Assembly (NCBI GenBank): GCA_963935005.1
Contig: CAWWAX010000030.1
Span: 1 to 17,145 of the forward strand
Origin: GCA-2718595 sp963935005
Lineage (GTDB): Bacteria > Gemmatimonadota > Gemmatimonadetes > Longimicrobiales > Gaopeijiaceae
Direction: 5' to 3'
DNA: 17,145 nt
In this document: positions 1 to 7,174 of the stretch, piece after piece
How the letters are laid out: each line of letters begins with the position of its first letter
Numbering within the stretch: the first letter of the stretch is position 1
Position numbers and translations under genes: made by a program
Notes under the pieces: generated by a model
What the model was told of the DNA's origin: nothing
Database searches by the model: none
The model's input: only the letters and a program-made list of their open reading frames with translations

Positions 1-432
1 GTAGTGCACAGTAGGACCCGTGAATTTTTCTTCTGACTCAAGCACTGCTTCATGGACATATTTTCCATACATACCCTTTCCTCCGAAGGAAGGCAGTAAA
101 GCTGGATGAATATTTACAATCCGCCGATGATAAAGTGACACCACCAAATCAGGAATTTTCTTCAGATAACCTGCAAGGACAATAAATTCTATTCCAGATT
201 CTTCCAAAACAGACTGTATTTCCAAACCTATTTTCTGGTCTGATCGTCCACTCTGTTTTATCACTTTTGTTTGCTTTCCCGACTTCTCAGCTCTTTCCAG
301 CGCACCGACATTTTGCTGGTCCGTTATTAACAGCACAATATTGTAGGATGACTTGTGTTCGTAATCCAACAATGACTGAAAGTTTGTACCTCCACCAGAC
401 GCAAACACAGCAATCGGTAGAGCTTCTTTCAC
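1..432 (-). CDS. purN: Phosphoribosylglycinamide formyltransferase PurN, 3' end cut by window edge
   Basis: PurN transfers a formyl group from 10-formyltetrahydrofolate to glycinamide ribonucleotide, the third step of purine synthesis, in the cytoplasm. The 144 visible codons contain the N-terminal phosphate-binding loop S-G-G-G-T-N (residues 12-17). They also contain the catalytic block N-I-H-P-A-L-L-P (107-114), where Asn107 and His109 correspond to the catalytic Asn/His of the family. This is followed by G-G-K-G-M-Y-G (117-123) and T-G-P-T-V-H-Y, where the window ends. The catalytic Asp and the C-terminus lie outside. The start is a GTG at 432-430 that overlaps the TGA of the upstream hydrolase by four bases (GTGA), implying translational coupling. 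The G-G-K-G-M-Y-G loop is the variant I associate with Bacteroidota and relatives; E. coli PurN has a different loop. Identification is secure; only completeness is unknown. Confidence 0.93.
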   Translation of the reverse strand, partial: MKEALPIAVFASGGGTNFQSLLDYEHKSSYNIVLLITDQQNVGALERAEKSGKQTKVIKQSGRSDQKIGLEIQSVLEESGIEFIVLAGYLKKIPDLVVSLYHRRIVNIHPALLPSFGGKGMYGKYVHEAVLESEEKFTGPTVHY

Positions 433-1079
433 AAGATATTATCCATAAACTTTCCCGTTAAAAACGGGTTGGTCTCGCGCTCTTGACCAACTGTAGTGGC
501 CGGGCCATGTCCAGTGAAAAGCTTGAATTGGTCGGTCATTGGCAGGATGCACCTTTGAATACTTCCGAACAAACTTTTGGAATCACCACCTGGAAGATCT
601 GTTCGTCCTACCGATCCTCTAAAAATTAAATCCCCAACAAAGGCAATGCTTTCGGCTTTGTTAACCAAAATGACGTGTCCTGGAGAATGACCAGGGGTAT
701 GAAGCACATCTAACCTGAATTTTCCAAAATTGACAATTCCACCCTCCTTGAGTTCCCTGTCCGGAAGGGGCAAAGATTCTCCTTTGACACCAAACTGTGC
801 CGCTTGAATAGGAAAATTTTCAAAAAGTTCTGTGTCTAGCGGATGCATGTACACTGCAGCGTCAGTAAATGCTCTCAATTGGCCTAAACCTTCGATATGA
901 TCAAAATGGCCATGCGTTAAGATAATCGCAGTGACCGAGCTCCCGGAATTCCTTAAGTTCTCTACGATTTGTGGGGTCGCCGCTCCTGGGTCAATGACCA
1001 CATTTTCCCCTGTCTCTTCGCACGACACAAGGTAACCGTTCTGGAGAAATGAACCTCCGGTGAATGTTTCTATAAGCAT
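429..1079 (-). CDS. MBL-fold hydrolase, glyoxalase II-like (YcbL type)
   Basis: This is a cytoplasmic metallo-beta-lactamase-fold hydrolase, probably a glyoxalase-II-type thioesterase cleaving hydroxyacyl-glutathione or a similar thiol ester. With the ATG at 1079 it has 216 residues. The metal site is complete: T-H-G-H-F-D-H (His56, His58, Asp60, His61), T-P-G-H (His131), the bridging Asp150 in F-V-G-D, and G-H-G-P (His191). G-R-T-D-L-P-G-G-D (158-166) is typical of the short YcbL-like glyoxalase II group, which lacks the long C-terminal substrate domain of classical GloB. An in-frame TTG at 1100 would add seven residues. I prefer the ATG because family members start with the M-x-I-x-x-F-x-x-G-x-F-x-x-N-x-Y strand. 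No strong Shine-Dalgarno is visible at either. The stop overlaps the purN start. The exact substrate cannot be read from the sequence. Confidence 0.88.
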   Translation of the reverse strand: MLIETFTGGSFLQNGYLVSCEETGENVVIDPGAATPQIVENLRNSGSSVTAIILTHGHFDHIEGLGQLRAFTDAAVYMHPLDTELFENFPIQAAQFGVKGESLPLPDRELKEGGIVNFGKFRLDVLHTPGHSPGHVILVNKAESIAFVGDLIFRGSVGRTDLPGGDSKSLFGSIQRCILPMTDQFKLFTGHGPATTVGQERETNPFLTGKFMDNIL

Positions 1080-1129
1080 TGAGGAAACCAATAGCGTCAA
1101 TTAAGTAAGTACTGAATATTTGGTTTTCA

Positions 1130-1162
1130 AATCAATAAAATGAGGGGCAAAAGTCACCCTCA
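1130..1162 (-). terminator. Candidate rho-independent terminator after the Fe-S carrier gene
   Basis: Read on the minus strand, TGAGGG (1162-1157), a ten-base loop and CCCTCA (1146-1141) form a six-base-pair stem, followed at once by TTTTATTGATTT. It begins ten bases after the TAG stop of the iron-sulfur carrier gene, the expected place for its terminator. On the plus strand the stem is not followed by T residues, so it is directional. The stem is short and the loop long, so strength is uncertain. Confidence 0.45.
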
Positions 1163-1171
1163 AAACGTCCG

Positions 1172-1516
1172 CTAAGCGGTGAAAGAACTTCCACATCCAC
1201 ATCCACCAGTGGCGTTTGGATTAGAGAAAGTAAAGCCCGAACCCATCATACTGGAAACGTAGTCGATTTCTATGCCGTCCAAATATTGTGCACTGAACGG
1301 GTCGACAAAAATTCTCACGCCCGATATATCCAAAACCTCATCATCTGATTCGGGAGCGTCTTCAATGTTCAAACTATACTGAAATCCTGAACAACCGCCT
1401 GGCAAAACAGCCACCCTTAAACCAGTGGTATCAGCACCTCCATGATCCCTTATGAATTCGTCTACTTTCTCTACCGCTCCGGTTGTCAATGCCAGTAACG
1501 TTTTAGTGCTTTCCAT
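1172..1516 (-). CDS. A-type iron-sulfur cluster carrier (IscA/ErpA/HesB family)
   Basis: This 114-residue protein is a cytoplasmic A-type carrier that receives an Fe-S cluster from a scaffold and inserts it into apo-enzymes. The family's three cysteine ligands are present: Cys42 in P-G-G-C-S-G-F-Q-Y, and Cys106 and Cys108 in the C-terminal G-G-C-G-C-G motif. D-Y-V-S-S-M-M-G-S-G-F-T-F-S-N-P-N-A (85-102) is the usual stretch before the C-x-C. The length is normal for IscA, ErpA or SufA, but sequence alone does not separate these, so no symbol is given. The ATG at 1516 is preceded by GAG five bases upstream (TGAGATAAAATG). A 146-base gap with a promoter-like element lies upstream, and a terminator-like hairpin lies just downstream, so the gene may be transcribed alone. 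The organism needs such clusters, and a DinG-type helicase is encoded in the same window. Confidence 0.93.
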   Translation of the reverse strand: MESTKTLLALTTGAVEKVDEFIRDHGGADTTGLRVAVLPGGCSGFQYSLNIEDAPESDDEVLDISGVRIFVDPFSAQYLDGIEIDYVSSMMGSGFTFSNPNATGGCGCGSSFTA

Positions 1517-1556
1517 TTTATCTCAGCTCACTTGAGGGTTGCTTTAAGGATGATGA

Positions 1557-1585
1557 AAAATACAGACCTGATTGAGACAGGTCAA
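1557..1585 (-). promoter_or_regulatory. Candidate sigma-70-type promoter for the Fe-S carrier gene
   Basis: On the minus strand, TTGACC (1585-1580) and TATTTT (1562-1557) are separated by exactly 17 bases. The first box matches the -35 consensus at five of six positions and the second matches the -10 consensus at four of six. Initiation about seven bases further on would give a leader of roughly 34 bases before the ATG at 1516. This is a pattern match only. The spacer contains most of an inverted repeat listed separately. Confidence 0.4.
1565..1583. repeat. Inverted repeat (6-bp stem, 7-base loop) between selA and the Fe-S carrier gene
   Basis: GACCTG (1565-1570) and CAGGTC (1578-1583) are perfect inverted copies around ATTGAGA. 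On the minus strand the hairpin is followed by TGTATTTTTC, so it could act as a weak terminator for the selA unit. Because the same bases sit inside the candidate promoter of the next gene, it could instead be an operator for a dimeric regulator. The two readings cannot be separated from the sequence. Confidence 0.35.
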
Positions 1586-1662
1586 CGGCACTAGTCATCA
1601 ACTTATCCATATTCTGCATTCAAAACACATTGCTGGTATAGTTCCAAACGGCTCCAGAACTC

Positions 1663-3051
1663 CTAGGTAAAACAATTGGACAAACACTCTATTATCTGCT
1701 GATCTTGCTCCTCTAAAATCGTACGAAGATCGATCAAAAAGTTGTCATTCTCTATCCGGCCCACTAGAGGGACTGGCAAGTTTCTAAGTTTCTCCGACAA
1801 TCCATTGGGTGTGTAACCAGGAAGATCTAGCACTAATCCGATACTGGGCATTTCAAAATCAGGGAAGGTTCCACCACCCATAACAGAAAAGCAATCCTGA
1901 GTCTTGACGTTTACTAGGGCATCAGTCAACGCTTCGTTCAGTAAAACTGCTCGTTCAGTCAGTCGATCCAAAGAGGCTGTTAACATTCTTAAGATAGGAA
2001 TCTTCACCATAGCTAATTCCGGATCCCTATGTAAGAGAAGAGTGGCTTCAAGACTTGCCAGAGTGGTTTTATCAACTCTCAAAGCTCTACAAAGCGGATC
2101 CTTTTGCATGCTTTCGATCAAGTCTTCTCCCCTGCCAACCAAAATGCCCGCCTGAGGACCACCAAGAAGTTTGTCTCCAGAAAATATCACAATGTCTGCA
2201 CCCAGATCTAGGCTTTCCTTGGGTGTCGGCTCATATGGCAAACCGAGAAGTGCGTGGTCTAGAAGCAAGCCAGAACCCAAATCATGAACAACCGGTACTT
2301 CCATCTCTTTGCCCAGATCGATCAACGACGACAAGGAGGCTTCCTCGGTGAAGCCCGTAATATTAAAATTGGAACGATGAACCTTGAGAATCAGACCAGG
2401 ATCACCGTTCTCCGCCACTTTCCTGTAATCTTCTATCCGAGTCCTGTTCGTACTGCCTACTTCAGTTAATCGAGCTCCCGAGCATTCCAATATCTCTGGA
2501 ATTCTAAATCCCCCTCCTATTTCTACAAGTTCTCCCCGGGACACTAGAACTTCCCTTCCCGAGGCCATACTGCGTAGAGCCATAACGAGTGCAGCTGCCC
2601 CATTATTAAGAACTAATGCAGATTTCCCTCCTGTCAGTTCCTTAAGAAGTCGAGAACAGTGACCATATCTAGATCCTCTAACACCCTTGTTTACATCATA
2701 TTCCAGATTGGAGTAACTACATGAAATAGAGGCCATCGCTTCCACTGCATCTTGAGAAAGAATAGCCCTGCCAAGATTTGTGTGTAAAATCACACCAGTC
2801 CCATTCAAGACCTTGTGCAGAGATGGTTTGGTAGAATCTCGCAGCCTTGTCCGAACCAAATCAGAGAAGGCCTCTATTCGTCCAACATCGCCTTGACATT
2901 CTCCACTAATTATTCGAGCCCGTAAGAGTTCTATTTCTTCTTGTAGGGCTCTTACCACCAGAGGACGAGAATGTTTTCGCACAATTTCTCGAAAAACATC
3001 AGACTGCATGATCAATTCAATCGACGGAATCTGACGAAGCCTCTCACTCAT
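1663..3051 (-). CDS. selA: L-seryl-tRNA(Sec) selenium transferase (selenocysteine synthase)
   Basis: SelA is a PLP enzyme that converts seryl-tRNA(Sec) to selenocysteinyl-tRNA(Sec) using selenophosphate, in the cytoplasm. The 462-residue product has normal family length and diagnostic blocks in order: an N-terminal helical region with R-Q-I-P-S-I, N-G-T-G-V-I-L-H-T-N-L-G-R-A, N-N-G-A-A-A-L, S-R-G-E-L-V-E-I-G-G-G-F-R-I-P, G-S-T-N-R-T, K-V-H-R-S-N-F, and S-G-D-K-L-L-G-G-P-Q-A-G with the PLP lysine at residue 294. Everything needed for activity appears intact. The ATG at 3051 overlaps the stop of the upstream lipoprotein gene by eight bases. A TTG two codons earlier (3057) is also possible and has an AGG five bases before it. 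No selB, selD or tRNA(Sec) gene is in the window. The gene ends 146 bases before the next gene. Confidence 0.95.
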   Translation of the reverse strand: MSERLRQIPSIELIMQSDVFREIVRKHSRPLVVRALQEEIELLRARIISGECQGDVGRIEAFSDLVRTRLRDSTKPSLHKVLNGTGVILHTNLGRAILSQDAVEAMASISCSYSNLEYDVNKGVRGSRYGHCSRLLKELTGGKSALVLNNGAAALVMALRSMASGREVLVSRGELVEIGGGFRIPEILECSGARLTEVGSTNRTRIEDYRKVAENGDPGLILKVHRSNFNITGFTEEASLSSLIDLGKEMEVPVVHDLGSGLLLDHALLGLPYEPTPKESLDLGADIVIFSGDKLLGGPQAGILVGRGEDLIESMQKDPLCRALRVDKTTLASLEATLLLHRDPELAMVKIPILRMLTASLDRLTERAVLLNEALTDALVNVKTQDCFSVMGGGTFPDFEMPSIGLVLDLPGYTPNGLSEKLRNLPVPLVGRIENDNFLIDLRTILEEQDQQIIECLSNCFT

Positions 3052-4243
3052 AATCAAATCTGCCTAACACTCTAAGAGTATCTTCTGGTATTTCGGACGG
3101 ACTATGCATAACCCTTTCAGTACCCCCTCCAGGACCCCCTGTACGATTCACATTTTCAACGCCAGATATCGTAACTTCATAAGTAATTCCGGAGTTTATC
3201 GGTTCAGCTAAAATAAGATAAATATTTCGACTAGGAACCTTGGATTCTATAGCAATAGATTTTTCGACGGAATCGGCCGACGACCTTCTATCGGTAATAT
3301 CCATATTGGACAAAGTGTCACTGAGCATCGCCTTTCGTAAATTGTATTCATATTCACCCAAGATTTCTACTATTCCTAAAGCAGCAGAAGAATCAGGAGA
3401 GAAAGTCGCACTGACCTTTTCAGACAAATTTTGTTCGGGATCCAAATAGTCGTCAAATTCGATCAATAATGACAATGAATCGACTATTCCCACAGCACTC
3501 AATTCAGGAGGAGTACTATCGGGTCGTAATACTCGCATATCTGAAAATACAGTGTCATTCGCACTGACGATTAAGTAACTCCGTGCTATAGGTTCTGTTA
3601 GTTCCGGATTATTGTTCCTGTTTTCGTCTATGAAAGCAGTGACGGAATAGTCTCCCACAGGCAAGTAGCGAAAGGCATAGACTCCACTACTATCAGTAAC
3701 TGCAATATGCGTCAGCCCTGATTCTTCGACTGGATCCAACTCAGTATCAAAGCGAGTAGTCGCCAAAACTATAGTTCCACCAACAGGTCTCAAGGTTATG
3801 CCATCTGTCACCAGTCCTGCCGCAACATTGGGCATCATTTCTGCACCAGTCGAAAATAAGAATTCGAATGGATACGGCATCGCATTCCGAAACAAATCCC
3901 TTACCCTAGGAAGGACAGTCACCCTATATACCATATCACTAGGAAAACCGCCTTCCATTTCAACCTCTAGGCTTCGACTACCGTGACGCACTTTTATTTC
4001 ACCTAACATAGGTGATATCGTAACAACCTCTTGAAGGGTCCCAGTACTGACCGTTTCGCTGATTCGTTCATCGAAAAGTAATTCGATTGGTCCATCGAAA
4101 TGGTCCAAGACTGCAAAAGTATCTGGTTTAGTAACTACCACTTGTGGCCCGACATTGTCCACAGGACCTCCAACCGGTGCTCCTGGCCTAGCACAGCCAA
4201 TCCAGACCCAGGTTAAGACCCCTAGGGAAATGCTCCTAGTCAC
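3044..4243 (-). CDS. Ig-like domain lipoprotein, envelope-anchored, function unknown
   Basis: The 399-residue product begins with a short basic n-region and a hydrophobic stretch (about 5-16) ending at W-I-G-C, with Cys17 the likely lipidated residue. A tryptophan at -3 is atypical for a lipobox. The mature start C-A-R-P-G-A-P-V-G-G-P-V-D resembles a lipoprotein family common in Bacteroidota and relatives. Residues about 32-132 look like a Big_5/SbsA Ig-like domain (F-D-E-R-I-S, later F-E-F-L-F-S-T-G). Residues about 141-232 look like a carboxypeptidase-regulatory or transthyretin-like beta-sandwich, with D-S-S-G-V-Y-A-F-R-Y-L-P-V-G-D-Y and a D-E-N-R-N-N-N-P-E loop that may bind calcium. The remainder has no recognised domain. 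The GTG start lies 42 bases after the valS stop and in the same frame; no good ribosome site is visible. The stop overlaps selA by eight bases. Its role is unknown, and co-transcription with valS and selA gives no clue. Confidence 0.75.
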   Translation of the reverse strand: MTRSISLGVLTWVWIGCARPGAPVGGPVDNVGPQVVVTKPDTFAVLDHFDGPIELLFDERISETVSTGTLQEVVTISPMLGEIKVRHGSRSLEVEMEGGFPSDMVYRVTVLPRVRDLFRNAMPYPFEFLFSTGAEMMPNVAAGLVTDGITLRPVGGTIVLATTRFDTELDPVEESGLTHIAVTDSSGVYAFRYLPVGDYSVTAFIDENRNNNPELTEPIARSYLIVSANDTVFSDMRVLRPDSTPPELSAVGIVDSLSLLIEFDDYLDPEQNLSEKVSATFSPDSSAALGIVEILGEYEYNLRKAMLSDTLSNMDITDRRSSADSVEKSIAIESKVPSRNIYLILAEPINSGITYEVTISGVENVNRTGGPGGGTERVMHSPSEIPEDTLRVLGRFDYE

Positions 4244-4285
4244 GACTCTAAAGATCGGAACATCTCCTGAAACACTGTCAATTCC

Positions 4286-7039
4286 TCAGATCCCACTCAA
4301 ATTCCTCCTCTTTTTACTGAGTGCAGAAAGTTGCTGGAGAAAACTGTCTTCTTTCAATTTTTCCCTTTCGACAACCTCTGTTGGTGCTGCAGAAAGAAAT
4401 TTTTCATTCGATAATTTCTTCCGTACGCCCTCAACTAAACGATTTAATCGTAAAATCTCTGCATTCAGTTTCTCGCTTTCCTTGGCGAGATCAATAACTC
4501 CCTCCAGGGGAATGATTACCTCTGTTCCATCTTTGAGTACAGCATTGGCCCCAGAACTTTTAGTTACTGTATTAAGTTGAATTTTTCCTACGCCTGCCAT
4601 TTTATCCAAAATCTCAGGCCTGACAATCAACAGCTCGGATAATCTGGTTCTCGCACCAATCAATTGCAGATCGACCATGGTTTTTACTCCTACACCATAT
4701 TCTTTCCGTAAGCTTCTTATTTGAGTGACCAATTCCTGGATTTGGTTTAAGTCTATCACCGCCTTTTCATCAACTAAATCTTGTCTCGCTTGAGGCCAGT
4801 CAGCAATAGCCAGTGTTTCAGGTTTTTCAGTGTCCTGAGGGGTGGGCAATTGACTCCAGAGCTCAGATGTCACGAACGGCATTATCGGGTGAAGTAATCG
4901 CAAGATTCCATCCAGTACGGTGACTAAAGTAGAGCGAGCAGCTTGGCAGGATAGGTCATCTCCCTTCCCTAACCGTACTTTTGCCAGCTCCAAATACCAA
5001 TCAGCAAAATCTCCCCATATAAAATGATACAGACGGTCGGAAATCTCGTGGAACCTGAAGTCATCAAGGCCTCGAGTCACTTCCGTGACTGTTTCCTGCA
5101 GCCTAGATAAAATCCATTTGTCCTCGACTTCAAGGGAGTCAAACACATCTGAGAGCTTTTTTACCTCATCGTCTCCCAAGCGCATTAATGCAAAACGTCC
5201 TGCATTCCAAAGCTTGTTGGCAAAATTTCGACCTGGCGAAAAAGAAGATTCTAAATCTTCATGGTCCAGTCTGATATCTCCTCCGATACCACTGCTAGAG
5301 AGTAAAGTGAATCGCAACGCATCTGCTCCGAATAAATCCACTATCTCCATTGGGTCTACCCCATTCCCCAGAGATTTAGACATCTTGCGGCCATGTTTGT
5401 CACGGACAGTGCCATGTAAATAGACTCGAGTGAATGGAGCTTCTCCCATAAACTCATACCCAGCCATAACCATTCGAGCTACCCAAAAAAACAAGATCTC
5501 AGGAGCTGTAACCAGATCATTGGTCGGATAGAATGCCTTAAGATCCCTGGTCTTCTGTGGCCATCCAAAAACTGAAAAAGGCCAGAGCCAGGAAGAAAAC
5601 CACGTATCTAATACATCAGGGTCTTGTGTCAGCTTTTCACTACCGCAGGACGTACAATCCTTTGGATCCTCTCGAGTTACAATCGTCTCTGCACAATCAT
5701 CACAGTACCAAACTGGGATCCTATGCCCCCACCATAACTGTCGAGAAATGCACCAGTCTCTAATTTCTTCCATCCATCTCTCGTAGACTTTTTTCCAGTG
5801 GTCAGGAGTGAATGTTATTGTACCATTCCTTGAAGCTTCCAGTGCAGGTTTCGCCAGCGGTTTCATCCTGACGAACCATTGTAAACTCAAGCGAGGTTGC
5901 ACAACCGTGTTACATCTGTAGCAGTGAGGAACGGCATGCACATGACTGGAAACTTGACCCAACAGGTTCAGTCTATCCAGAGAATCCAATACTTTCTCTC
6001 TTCCTTCCACGGGACTTAAACCTCTAAATTCTTCAGGAACATTTTCGTTGAGCTTAGCTTCTGGAGTAAAAATATCTACCATTTGCAAGTCAGCGCGTTG
6101 TGCAATTTCGAAATCATTGGGATCGTGAGCTGGGGTTACTTTCACTGCACCAGACCCAAATTCTGGATCTACAAAATCGTCTGCCACAACAGTTATAGTT
6201 CTGCCAGTGAGGGGAACGTCTATATTAGCGCCGACCAAATCTTTGTAGCGTAAATCTTTAGGATTGACAGCTACAGCGGTGTCTCCCAACATAGTTTCAG
6301 GGCGAGTAGTCGATAAAGTGATATACCAACCCCCCTCGGACAAACGACCAACTGTATCAACTCCTCTGGCGTGAGCTTCACTGGCGGCACTCCAGGCTTC
6401 TTTCGCCAATGGATACCTCAACTCATACAGTTTTCCCTGAACCTCACTACTCTCCGCTTCCTCGTTAGCCAGGGCAGTCAAGCATCTGGGACACCAATTG
6501 ATTATATACTCACTTCTATAGACAAGATCTTTCTCATAAAGTTGCACGAAGACTTCCCGTACGGCATCGCTCAATCCAGCGTCCAGGGTAAACCTGGTTC
6601 TATCAAAATCACAACTGGAGCCAATGGTCCTCAATTGTTCCAGTATCTTTCCCCCTGTTGTGCCTACATAATCCCACACTCTTGATTCAAAATCGTCACG
6701 GCCTAGATCATCCCTGGTTAAACCCTCTTTAGCCAGTTGTTTTTCTACCATATTCTGGGTGGCTATCCCAGCGTGGTCGGTTCCCGGTATCCAAAGGGAC
6801 ACCCTCCCCTGCATTCGTCGCCAGCGTATCAGTACGTCTTGTATGGTATTATTAAGACTATGTCCTATGTGAAGTACAGCAGTAACGTTCGGAGGAGGTA
6901 TAACTATCACATATGGATCCCCACCTGAATTAAGGACTGTACCTGGCTCAACCATGAAACAGCCAGTCTCATTCCAAAACTGAATCCAGTTTTCTTCTAC
7001 ATTCCCAGGCTCGAACCTGGGTGAAAGTGATTCAGCCAC
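4286..7039 (-). CDS. valS: Valyl-tRNA synthetase
   Basis: ValRS is a class I aminoacyl-tRNA synthetase that charges tRNA(Val) and hydrolyses misacylated threonine. The 917-residue product is within the bacterial range. The HIGH motif is at 57-60 (P-P-P-N-V-T-A-V-L-H-I-G-H) and KMSKS at 552-556. The editing (CP1) domain shows T-T-R-P-E-T-M-L-G-D (244-253) and G-S-G-A-V-K-V-T-P-A-H-D (296-306). Four C-x-x-C pairs (183-186, 373-376, 446-449, 462-465) suggest zinc binding as in thermophilic-type ValRS. The anticodon-binding domain follows, and a C-terminal basic coiled coil (about 850-917) is the tRNA-contacting arm of the family. The Ala at residue 54, where most ValRS have Gly before L-H-x-G-H, is a minor deviation. 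The start is GTG with AGGGTGG seven bases upstream. The 135-base gap upstream may hold a promoter, but I found no convincing boxes. Confidence 0.97.
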   Translation of the reverse strand: MAESLSPRFEPGNVEENWIQFWNETGCFMVEPGTVLNSGGDPYVIVIPPPNVTAVLHIGHSLNNTIQDVLIRWRRMQGRVSLWIPGTDHAGIATQNMVEKQLAKEGLTRDDLGRDDFESRVWDYVGTTGGKILEQLRTIGSSCDFDRTRFTLDAGLSDAVREVFVQLYEKDLVYRSEYIINWCPRCLTALANEEAESSEVQGKLYELRYPLAKEAWSAASEAHARGVDTVGRLSEGGWYITLSTTRPETMLGDTAVAVNPKDLRYKDLVGANIDVPLTGRTITVVADDFVDPEFGSGAVKVTPAHDPNDFEIAQRADLQMVDIFTPEAKLNENVPEEFRGLSPVEGREKVLDSLDRLNLLGQVSSHVHAVPHCYRCNTVVQPRLSLQWFVRMKPLAKPALEASRNGTITFTPDHWKKVYERWMEEIRDWCISRQLWWGHRIPVWYCDDCAETIVTREDPKDCTSCGSEKLTQDPDVLDTWFSSWLWPFSVFGWPQKTRDLKAFYPTNDLVTAPEILFFWVARMVMAGYEFMGEAPFTRVYLHGTVRDKHGRKMSKSLGNGVDPMEIVDLFGADALRFTLLSSSGIGGDIRLDHEDLESSFSPGRNFANKLWNAGRFALMRLGDDEVKKLSDVFDSLEVEDKWILSRLQETVTEVTRGLDDFRFHEISDRLYHFIWGDFADWYLELAKVRLGKGDDLSCQAARSTLVTVLDGILRLLHPIMPFVTSELWSQLPTPQDTEKPETLAIADWPQARQDLVDEKAVIDLNQIQELVTQIRSLRKEYGVGVKTMVDLQLIGARTRLSELLIVRPEILDKMAGVGKIQLNTVTKSSGANAVLKDGTEVIIPLEGVIDLAKESEKLNAEILRLNRLVEGVRKKLSNEKFLSAAPTEVVEREKLKEDSFLQQLSALSKKRRNLSGI

Positions 7040-7046
7040 TATAATT

Positions 7047-7053
7047 CCACCCT
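7047..7053 (-). promoter_or_regulatory. Ribosome binding site of valS
   Basis: AGGGTGG on the minus strand ends seven bases before the GTG at 7039, an ideal distance. It is the main support for choosing a GTG start here. Confidence 0.5.
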
Positions 7054-7174
7054 ATCATAATTTTATCTTCCAAAACTTTTGAGATTTTTCATCACAATTA
7101 AATAACTGGTAGAAATGTAACATCATCGAACAGTTTCAGATGAGATGTTTCATTGGCATTAGATTCCGAGACAA

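Noticed and set aside
1169..1179. Perfect palindrome CCGCT-A-AGCGG at the stop codon of the Fe-S carrier gene.
   Set aside because: A one-base loop cannot form a hairpin, and most of it is coding sequence. The TGAGGG/CCCTCA stem just beyond is the better terminator candidate.
3044..7039. valS and the lipoprotein gene lie in the same frame separated by a single TGA, with selA next door, hinting at selenocysteine read-through.
   Set aside because: The valS protein ends naturally after its coiled coil, the lipoprotein has its own signal peptide, fusing a cytoplasmic synthetase to an exported protein makes no sense, and I see no SECIS-like hairpin right after the TGA.
7040..7174. Possible promoter for valS in the 135-base gap (TATGAT and TAAAAT near 7055-7070).
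   Set aside because: No -35-like box sits at the right distance from either, and the TATGAT would start transcription within the ribosome site. A T-box leader was also considered, but the gap is too short and has no recognisable elements.
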